Assembly (NCBI GenBank): GCA_946187605.1
Contig: CAMHRH010000032.1
Coordinates: 1 to 8,994 of the forward strand
Reading direction: 5' to 3'
Origin: an uncultured Candidatus Saccharibacteria bacterium
GTDB lineage: Bacteria; Patescibacteriota; Saccharimonadia; Saccharimonadales; Saccharimonadaceae
DNA length: 8,994 nucleotides
Each line of letters starts with the position of its first letter. Within the stretch, counting starts at the first letter, position 1. Below, one piece after another: positions 1-3,773 of this stretch. The position numbers were made by a program, and so were the translations under genes. The notes beneath the pieces were generated by a model that worked only from the letters and a program-made list of their open reading frames with translations, made no database searches and was not told the origin of the DNA.

Positions 1-2
1 TC

Positions 3-263
3 CGCACTACTGTCTGGAGCAATGAAAATATCGAAAAAATTCTAAAAAAATACGAACAAGACGTCTATAATTCTGGCGCATTTGAGCGCGAAAAACAGCG
101 TTGGCCAGACGGACAATACGACGATACAAGACTAGAAAACCTTCGCGGATACATACAACAACGCACCGACTATATCGACTACAAATATGGGCTCGTCGAG
201 TCAGAGCCTTTCTATCAAACCCCATTTTTATTGCAAGAAGACGAAGAAGAAACAACTCAATAG
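3..263 (+). CDS. C-terminal fragment of a CotH-kinase-like protein (5' end outside window)
   Basis: Frame 3 is open from the window edge to TAG at 261-263, giving 86 residues without a start, so this is the 3' end of a longer gene. The fragment has charged helical segments followed by S-G-A-F-E-R-E-K-x-R-W-P, then a spacer, then L-R-x-Y-I-x-x-R-x-x-Y-I-D. That order (AFERE-RWP, then a YI..R...D helix) is how I remember the C-terminal end of CotH kinase family proteins, a protein-kinase-like fold first known from spore-coat CotH. The catalytic part is outside the window, so activity cannot be judged. The tail after the last helix is acidic (E/D-rich). It converges on rlmH with one base between the two stop codons and no terminator hairpin between them. 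The family call comes from recall of a short motif; a CotH-unrelated helical tail remains possible. Confidence 0.5.
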   Translation, partial: RTTVWSNENIEKILKKYEQDVYNSGAFEREKQRWPDGQYDDTRLENLRGYIQQRTDYIDYKYGLVESEPFYQTPFLLQEDEEETTQ

Positions 264-264
264 T

Positions 265-693
265 CTATGCGTGATGGTACGGATGCTCGAGTGCGATCTC
301 TTGCGCACGATAAACTTGCTCCGCCAGAATCAAACGACAAATCTGGTGCGGAAAAACCAATCTAGACAAACTCCATACGAAATTCGACCGCCGGATAAGT
401 TCATCTGGAAAATGGCCAAACGCGCCACCAAGCACCAGGACAACATCACGCCCAGACGAAAGCGGCTCGGACACTATCTTCGAAAATTCTAAAGAGTCAA
501 CTATTCTCCCATGTTCATCCAACAAGATTACGAAAGTATCCTTTGGCAAACGAGCAACACGTTCAGATAGTTTTTCTTCAGCAACAAAATCCCAGACCAA
601 ATCGTATGGCTTACGAAGACGTTTTTCATACTCAGCGCAAGCCTCATATAGCCAACCATTGCTTTTCTTTCCGCCCGCAATCACTCTAATCAT
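265..693 (-). CDS. rlmH: 23S rRNA (pseudouridine-1915-N3)-methyltransferase RlmH
   Basis: RlmH is a small SPOUT-class, S-adenosylmethionine-dependent enzyme that methylates pseudouridine 1915 in helix 69 of 23S rRNA, acting on assembled 70S ribosomes. Recognised from the N-terminal strand MIRVIAGGKK, the AdoMet-knot segment V-L-V-L-G-G-A-F-G, then S-L-S-R-L-V-F-P-H-Q, L-A-E-Q-V-Y-R-A and the C-terminal PYHHA. These match the family motifs GG.xG, LSxxTxPHQ, LEQxYRA and PYH. The protein is 142 aa, about 13 shorter than the usual 155-159; the missing length lies between the N-terminal helix and the knot. An in-frame ATG at 699 would add two residues (MQ). I prefer 693 because the family starts at this Met and an extended -10 (TGTTAGAAT, minus strand 709-701) sits 7-8 nt before it. 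No SD is visible, so the mRNA is probably leaderless. It is divergent from rplJ with overlapping promoters. Confidence 0.93.
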   Translation of the reverse strand: MIRVIAGGKKSNGWLYEACAEYEKRLRKPYDLVWDFVAEEKLSERVARLPKDTFVILLDEHGRIVDSLEFSKIVSEPLSSGRDVVLVLGGAFGHFPDELIRRSNFVWSLSRLVFPHQICRLILAEQVYRAQEIALEHPYHHA

Positions 694-722
694 TTGCATT
701 ATTCTAACATTTTTGCTATAAT
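694..722 (+). promoter_or_regulatory. Promoter of the rplJL operon (extended -10)
   Basis: TTGCAT (694-699), a 17-bp spacer and TATAAT (717-722), preceded by TG at 714-715, form TGCTATAAT, an extended -10. The transcript would start at about 729, directly before the L10 leader. The -35 hexamer lies over the rlmH start codon region, so the two divergent promoters physically overlap. Confidence 0.75.
701..709 (-). promoter_or_regulatory. Extended -10 promoter for rlmH (leaderless)
   Basis: On the minus strand TGTTAGAAT fits the extended -10 pattern TGnTAnnnT. Its last base is at 701, so transcription should start at about 694-693, on or beside the A of the ATG at 693. Only a weak -35 match (TTTCGA, 729-724) lies 17 bp upstream. 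The element overlaps the spacer of the rplJ promoter on the other strand. Confidence 0.5.
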
Positions 723-732
723 ATCGAAAGTT

Positions 733-781
733 ACCAAAGACAGTGGCGGTGTTTACGACACTTAATTATGCCACCGAGGAT
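733..781 (+). ncRNA. Ribosomal L10 leader (autoregulatory mRNA structure)
   Basis: This resembles the L10(L12)4-binding leader found in front of rplJ in many bacteria, through which excess L10 complex represses its own operon. Visible pieces: CC 734-735 pairs with GG 778-779. A purine-rich internal loop follows (AAAGACA on the left, CGA on the right), kink-turn-like. GTGGC 743-747 pairs with GCCAC 770-774. An inner helix GTGT 749-752 pairs with ACAC 758-761 around a 5-nt loop. The 3' side has an unpaired TTAATTAT bulge. The AAAGACAG ... GCCACCGAGG order matches the conserved leader as I know it. About 93 nt separate it from the rplJ start. I see no terminator hairpin in that gap, so control is more likely translational than by attenuation. 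Confidence 0.85.
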
Positions 782-874
782 TTACGCGTTTTACGCTATT
801 CTTATACATAATTGGTGACGAAAACCTTAACATTTTCTGGCAAACAACTTAATACCAAAAGGAGATTTCTATCT

Positions 875-1399
875 ATGGCAATTAGCAAAGATAAGAAACA
901 ACAATTGGTTGCCGACTTAAACGAGATTCTTTCCGATGCTAAGATGACCGTTTTTGCAAAATATCAGGGACTCTCCGTCGCTGAGATGCAAGAACTTCGC
1001 GCCTTAGCTCGCGAAAGCGGCGTACAGATCAAAGTCGTCAAAAACCGCCTCGTCCGCGTTGCTATGGGCGAGATTGCGGCCTACAAAGACACCGACACGA
1101 CTGCGCTCGAAGGCCAGCTCCTCTACGCTATCTCTAGCGAAGACGAAGTTGCCCCAGCACAGGTGCTTGCAAAGTTCGCAAAAGAGCACACAATGCTCGA
1201 GCTTAAGGGTGCCTTTGCCGCTGATGGCAAGACTTTGAGCGAACAGGAAGTTCAGGATCTTTCCAAGCTTCCAAGCAAAGAGCAACTCATTGGCCAGGTT
1301 GTGGACATGCTCCTCAGCCCAGTCAACGACGTCACAAATGGCCTTTCTGGCAATTTGCACGCCTTGCTCGATGGTGTTGCCGACAAGGCAAACGCCTAA
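875..1399 (+). CDS. rplJ: 50S ribosomal protein L10
   Basis: L10 (uL10) anchors the L7/L12 dimers to the 23S rRNA at the base of the stalk that recruits translation factors. The 174-residue product begins MAISKDKKQQLV and carries the family's N-terminal pattern: a helix, then D-A-K-M-T-V-F-A-K-Y-Q-G-L-S-V-A-E-M, L-R, and V-K-N-R-L-V-R-V-A. After about residue 130 follow the C-terminal helices, rich in L, V and A, which carry the L7/L12 docking sites. Length is normal for the family (about 165-180). The start at 875 is set by AGGAG at 860-864, ten bases upstream. An upstream TTG at 812 would add 21 non-conserved residues and is not supported. It is expressed from the 694-722 promoter with autoregulation through the L10 leader. 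rplL follows after 49 bp. rplK-rplA, often upstream elsewhere, are absent here. Confidence 0.97.
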   Translation: MAISKDKKQQLVADLNEILSDAKMTVFAKYQGLSVAEMQELRALARESGVQIKVVKNRLVRVAMGEIAAYKDTDTTALEGQLLYAISSEDEVAPAQVLAKFAKEHTMLELKGAFAADGKTLSEQEVQDLSKLPSKEQLIGQVVDMLLSPVNDVTNGLSGNLHALLDGVADKANA

Positions 1400-1409
1400 G
1401 TTTGCAATC

Positions 1410-1442
1410 TATTATTTTATCAACCAATAATATATAAAGGAG
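1410..1442 (+). promoter_or_regulatory. AT-only hairpin and SD in the rplJ-rplL spacer
   Basis: TATTATT (1410-1416) pairs with AATAATA (1426-1432) around a 9-nt loop, directly before AAGGAG (1437-1442), the SD of rplL at 1449. L7/L12 is needed in about four copies per L10, so independent, strong initiation on rplL makes sense. The hairpin is weak (no G-C pairs) and may be chance in AT-rich DNA. Confidence 0.3.
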
Positions 1443-1448
1443 TCAATC

Positions 1449-1826
1449 ATGGCTGCTGATGTTAAAAAAATCGCAGAGGAATTGGTTAAGCTCACCGTCC
1501 TCGAAGTTAACGAGCTAAAGAACGTCCTTAAGGACGAGTATGGTATCGAGCCAGCTGCTGCCGCTGTCGCTGTTGCTGCAGCTCCAGCTGATGGTGGTGC
1601 CGCTGCTGCTGACGAAAAGAGCGAATTCAACGTCGTTCTTAAGGACGCAGGCGCACAAAAGATTGCTGTCATTAAGGCAGTTAAGGAAGCTACCGGTCTT
1701 GGTCTCGGCGAAGCTAAAGCTATCGTCGACGCTGGTGGTGTCGTTAAAGAGAAAGTTGCTAAGGACGAAGCAGAAGCTCTTAAGAAAGCTCTCGAAGAAG
1801 CCGGCGCAACTGTCGAACTCGCTTAA
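1449..1826 (+). CDS. rplL: 50S ribosomal protein L7/L12
   Basis: L7/L12 (bL12) is the multicopy stalk protein that binds IF2, EF-Tu, EF-G and RF3 and stimulates their GTPase activity. The 125-residue protein has the standard plan. Residues 1-33 are the N-terminal dimerisation helices, which bind L10. A flexible Ala/Pro/Gly hinge follows at about 35-56, A-rich with PADGG. The globular C-terminal domain runs from about 58 to 125, with K-I-A-V-I-K-A-V-K-E-A-T-G-L-G-L-G-E-A-K and a terminal A-T-V-E-L-A. The conserved Lys, Gly and Glu positions of the factor-binding face are present. The ATG is preceded by AAGGAG with a 6-nt spacer. It is the second and last gene of the operon, closed by a strong terminator 37 bp downstream. 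Codon choice is typical of a highly expressed gene in this genome (many GCT, AAG, GTC). Confidence 0.98.
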   Translation: MAADVKKIAEELVKLTVLEVNELKNVLKDEYGIEPAAAAVAVAAAPADGGAAAADEKSEFNVVLKDAGAQKIAVIKAVKEATGLGLGEAKAIVDAGGVVKEKVAKDEAEALKKALEEAGATVELA

Positions 1827-1862
1827 GTTCTATATTTATAAAGCCAGAAAATGTCTAACCAG

Positions 1863-1889
1863 AAAGCGGCCTCACGAGACCGCTTTTTT
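1863..1889 (+). terminator. Intrinsic terminator of rplJL
   Basis: AAAGCGG (1863-1869) pairs with CCGCTTT (1880-1886). The stem continues past one C/A mismatch (1870/1879) with CT/AG, and the downstream side merges into a run of six T (1884-1889). It lies 37 bp after the rplL stop and separates this operon from the next promoter, 18 bp further on. Confidence 0.92.
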
Positions 1890-1906
1890 GGTGCTAATGC
1901 TAGCCA

Positions 1907-1935
1907 TTGACAAAACATAAGATATTGAATATAAT
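1907..1935 (+). promoter_or_regulatory. Perfect-consensus sigma-70 promoter of the orphan 158-aa gene
   Basis: TTGACA (1907-1912), exactly 17 bp, then TATAAT (1930-1935). Both hexamers match the consensus at 12 of 12 positions. Predicted transcription start is about 1942. Confidence 0.9.
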
Positions 1936-1942
1936 TTGCAAA

Positions 1943-1989
1943 TGGTCGCTCAATAACTAGCGACTAAATTTAGTTCTTTTAAAGGAGTG
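1943..1989 (+). promoter_or_regulatory. 5'-terminal mRNA hairpin and strong SD of the orphan gene
   Basis: Immediately after the predicted start site, bases 1943-1950 (core GTCGCT 1945-1950) pair with 1959-1966 (core AGCGAC 1959-1964) around an 8-nt loop. There follows an unstructured AT-rich stretch and AAAGGAGTGA (1981-1990), a near-ideal SD nine to ten bases before ATG 1999. A stem at the very 5' end can protect mRNA from decay; that role is inferred. No ligand-binding fold is recognised. Confidence 0.6.
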
Positions 1990-1998
1990 AATATACCT

Positions 1999-2475
1999 AT
2001 GATTAGGGGAATATTCTCTTGGCTCAAGAAAGCAGTCAAGGCAAAGAAGATCACGGCATGCGACATCGTAGTTGCTCCCGTCGAAGGCGATGGCTACTAC
2101 TTCACGCCCGAGGGCGAAGTCAGCAACAGAGTCGCAAACGACATGGCAAAGAGCTACAACGCTATTAGTTGCTCAAATGGCCTTACGCAGGTCATCAAGA
2201 TCTGCCACTACGAGTTCGTCGTCCATAACATCGACTCGGACCGCTTCGTACTCGCGAGACACGACGGCGGCACCGTCAAGATATTCAAACTCGACAACCC
2301 GACCAGAAACCTCTACATCGAAGTGAACCAGTTCTATAAGTCGTCAAATTTCAAGCTCAGCAACGCCGCTCTCGTTGCTAGCGTAGATGGCGATGTGACG
2401 GAGGTCATAGACAAGTCGACCTACATGCACTACACTAAGGAACTCGATCCCTCGATACTCGGCGAGGTCGCCTAA
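1999..2475 (+). CDS. Hypothetical protein, 158 aa, strongly expressed orphan
   Basis: I do not recognise this family. The start at ATG 1999 follows a strong SD (1981-1990); the in-frame GTG at 1987 lies inside that SD and is rejected. Residues 1-17 (MIRGIFSWLKKAVKAKK) form a cationic amphipathic helix, with I, F, W, L, V on one face and K on the other. It is too short and too charged for a standard signal peptide, so peripheral membrane or nucleic-acid contact is conceivable. The remainder alternates short beta-prone stretches with polar turns (DIVVAPVEGDGYYF, TQVIKICHYEFVVH, RFVLARHDGG, TVKIFKL, LYIEVNQFY, AALVASVDG), suggesting a compact beta-rich cytosolic domain. No transmembrane segment or catalytic signature is evident. 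It is monocistronic with its own ideal promoter and terminator. Four of its five Arg codons are AGA/AGG, whereas neighbouring housekeeping genes favour CGN, so origin or codon selection may differ. Function unknown. Confidence 0.85.
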   Translation: MIRGIFSWLKKAVKAKKITACDIVVAPVEGDGYYFTPEGEVSNRVANDMAKSYNAISCSNGLTQVIKICHYEFVVHNIDSDRFVLARHDGGTVKIFKLDNPTRNLYIEVNQFYKSSNFKLSNAALVASVDGDVTEVIDKSTYMHYTKELDPSILGEVA

Positions 2476-2500
2476 GCCCACTAATCAGCACCTTTTTACA

Positions 2501-2530
2501 GCGCCCCCGCATTAGCCGGGGCGCATTTTT
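2501..2530 (+). terminator. Intrinsic terminator of the orphan gene
   Basis: GCGCCCC (2501-2507) pairs with GGGGCGC (2518-2524) around a 10-nt loop, followed by A and TTTTT (2526-2530). The 7-bp all-GC stem is the most stable in the window and lies 25 bp after the stop codon. Confidence 0.93.
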
Positions 2531-2717
2531 ATTAAGCTAAAATTATCATAATCATCTGGGCGATTTCGTTATTTATTGACTTTCTAGCAGCTAGTATCGT
2601 CGCATACTTCTGGAAGCATTTCTCTAAATAAGCATCCATGAAAAGTCAATGGTAAAAAATACAACATAATCAACAGTCAATCTGTTATAACTGTGGAAAA
2701 TGCCCAAATTTCCTACA
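2531..2717. other. Intergenic AT-rich stretch with no supported gene
   Basis: Between the orphan gene's terminator and the next promoter there is no open frame with a normal start and SD. An open stretch at 2536-2631 could encode a hydrophobic peptide but lacks ATG/GTG/TTG (see findings). A small inverted repeat (AACAG-TCAAT-CTGTT) and one DnaA-box-like 9-mer (2692-2700) are present, neither convincing alone. No RNA gene was recognised. Confidence 0.6.
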
Positions 2718-2746
2718 TTGACATAGGCGAACAGAAAATATATTAT
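2718..2746 (+). promoter_or_regulatory. Sigma-70 promoter of the duplicated-module protein
   Basis: TTGACA (2718-2723), 17 bp, TATTAT (2741-2746): 11 of 12 consensus positions with ideal spacing. Start predicted at about 2753, giving a 20- to 29-nt leader depending on which ATG is used. Confidence 0.85.
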
Positions 2747-2772
2747 AGAATTAATAAAACTAAACAGACTGG

Positions 2773-3300
2773 ATGCGAGGTATGTCTGAATTACCAGAAA
2801 AACAAATAAAAAGACTACGTAGCCTTTTAACTGAAGCAGAGACGAATCTTTCTGCTGCCAAAGAATTATTAACATCAATGCTCGGCGATGGCGATATTAT
2901 TACTGCACCTAGCAGCACTATAACCGAAAGCCCAGAGGGCAAAGTAATCGAAGGCGTCTTTGATGGACAAATAATGATTGGCCCTGACGGCAAGAATTAC
3001 CCAGTACCTGCAAACTATGCAAGTAAGTCGAAACTCGTCGAGGGTGACATTCTTAAGCTCACCATTGGCGACAATGGCAAGTTCCTATACAAGCAGATTG
3101 GCCCAGTTGAGCGCAAAACCGTCATTGGCACGCTCACAAGCCATGATGATCAATATTTCGTCGAAGTAAATGGCAAGGAATACAAGATTCTCTATGCCTC
3201 AGTAACTTATTTCCGTATTAAAGTCGGCGATCAGGTAACTGTCATCATACCAGCAGATAATGCCGACGCTACTTGGGCAGCCGTTGAAGCAAGTCTATAA
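2773..3300 (+). CDS. Hypothetical protein: N-terminal coiled coil plus two OB/SH3-like modules
   Basis: 175 residues from ATG 2773. A second in-frame ATG at 2782 (MSELPEKQ) is equally plausible; neither has a well-spaced SD. Residues 9-37 form a charged helix with Leu/Ile heptad spacing (I-K-R-L-R-S-L-L ... A-A-K-E-L-L), probably a coiled coil. After a Ser/Thr/Pro linker (44-54) come two beta-rich segments, 58-109 and 117-171, that align with each other: V-I-x-G at the start, G-K-N-Y-P-V versus G-K-E-Y-K-I in the middle, then V-E-G-D-I-L-K-L versus V-G-D-Q-V-T-V. This reads as an internal duplication of a small barrel, OB or SH3-like. A coiled coil followed by tandem OB folds is also the layout of the N-terminal half of Mpa/ARC proteasomal ATPases, but no AAA domain follows. 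That is only a structural analogy. No signal peptide or membrane segment. Cytosolic, function unknown. Confidence 0.85.
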   Translation: MRGMSELPEKQIKRLRSLLTEAETNLSAAKELLTSMLGDGDIITAPSSTITESPEGKVIEGVFDGQIMIGPDGKNYPVPANYASKSKLVEGDILKLTIGDNGKFLYKQIGPVERKTVIGTLTSHDDQYFVEVNGKEYKILYASVTYFRIKVGDQVTVIIPADNADATWAAVEASL

Positions 3301-3331
3301 AAAGAAACATCCCACAAACGGGATGTTTTTT
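3299..3331. terminator. Terminator, probably bidirectional
   Basis: AAACATCCC (3305-3313) pairs perfectly with GGGATGTTT (3320-3328) around a 6-nt loop, with T through 3331 on the plus strand. On the minus strand the same stem is followed by CTTTTT, so it can also end the transcript of the convergent membrane-protein gene (3384-3707). Confidence 0.88.
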
Positions 3332-3383
3332 GATACCATATGTACATTATATCATATATCATAAGAAAAGTCAAACATAAACA

Positions 3384-3707
3384 CTAAACGCGCGCTAGCG
3401 TAACTGCCGAAGTATAAACCATCATAAAACAGAAGAATAGCGACGATAGCGCAACCGCAGTCAAAGTCGCGCCAATCTCGCGCCCTTTAGCATGGTATTT
3501 TATTTCATTAAAAAGTGCTATTACAAGTGAAGCCAGGGCAACAATCGGCGTAACGCAAATCACGTCATAATTTAAATCATCCCATCCACCATGAAAAGCA
3601 ACCACGGACTCAAAAAGCACGAATAAAAACGACAGAACGCATAAACTAATACTTGCAATATGCAAAATGCGGCGTTTTTTTCGTATTGATATTTTTGTTT
3701 TTGCCAT
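3384..3707 (-). CDS. Small three-helix membrane protein, unknown function
   Basis: 107 residues beginning MAKTKISIRKKRR, a strongly positive N-terminus that should stay cytoplasmic. Three hydrophobic spans follow: about residues 14-37 (I-L-H-I-A-S-I-S-L-C-V-L-S-F-L), 48-66 (D-V-I-C-V-T-P-I-V-A-L-A-S-L-V-I) and 76-104 (E-I-G-A-T-L-T-A-V-A-L-S-S-L-F-F). A short acidic external loop (GGWDDLNYD) lies between spans 1 and 2, and a cytoplasmic basic loop (KYHAKGRE) between 2 and 3. I recognise no named family and no catalytic motif. The start at 3707 lies only about 6 nt after the predicted transcription start, so the mRNA is nearly leaderless with no SD. The gene is divergent from dnaX and convergent with the duplicated-module gene. 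A true gene is supported by the topology, promoter and terminator; function is open. Confidence 0.75.
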   Translation of the reverse strand: MAKTKISIRKKRRILHIASISLCVLSFLFVLFESVVAFHGGWDDLNYDVICVTPIVALASLVIALFNEIKYHAKGREIGATLTAVALSSLFFCFMMVYTSAVTLARV

Positions 3708-3719
3708 AAGCTATATAAA

Positions 3720-3748
3720 ATTCTACCATAGCAAAGAGATAAAACCAA
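3720..3748 (-). promoter_or_regulatory. Promoter of the small membrane protein
   Basis: On the minus strand TTGGTT (3748-3743), 17 bp, TAGAAT (3725-3720), with TG one base before it (TGGTAGAAT), an extended -10. Start predicted at about 3713, six bases before the ATG at 3707. The distal end of the -35 touches the palindrome at 3748-3761. Confidence 0.6.
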
Positions 3749-3761
3749 GCGCATTTGCGCT
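3748..3761. promoter_or_regulatory. Palindrome between divergent promoters, candidate operator
   Basis: AGCGCA (3748-3753) and TGCGCT (3756-3761) are perfect inverted copies separated by TT. The element abuts the dnaX -10 (3761-3766) on one side and the -35 of the divergent membrane gene (3743-3748) on the other. That placement suits a dimeric DNA-binding regulator acting on both genes. Short GC palindromes also arise by chance, so this is a candidate only. Confidence 0.4.
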
Positions 3762-3766
3762 ATAAT
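3761..3766 (+). promoter_or_regulatory. -10 element of dnaX (leaderless)
   Basis: TATAAT lies seven bases before the A of the dnaX ATG at 3774, placing the transcription start at 3773-3774. No -35 match stands at 16-18 bp and no SD precedes the gene, which fits a leaderless mRNA. Confidence 0.6.
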
Positions 3767-3773
3767 TATACAC

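Noticed and set aside
187..492. Open frame on the plus strand across the CotH tail and rlmH
   Set aside because: It is antisense to most of rlmH, has low-complexity K/R/N composition, no SD, and overlaps two better-supported genes.
812..874. Longer N-terminus for L10 from TTG 812
   Set aside because: The added 21 residues are not L10-like and the true SD (860-864) would lie inside the gene; ATG 875 fits the family start.
2692..2700. DnaA-box-like TGTGGAAAA near replication genes, possible origin
   Set aside because: A single near-match in AT-rich DNA; no box cluster, no AT-rich unwinding repeats and no dnaA/dnaN nearby.
2624..2878. Hydrophobic minus-strand open frame
   Set aside because: It is antisense to the start and promoter of the 2773 gene, has no SD, and its hydrophobicity reflects the AT-rich complement.
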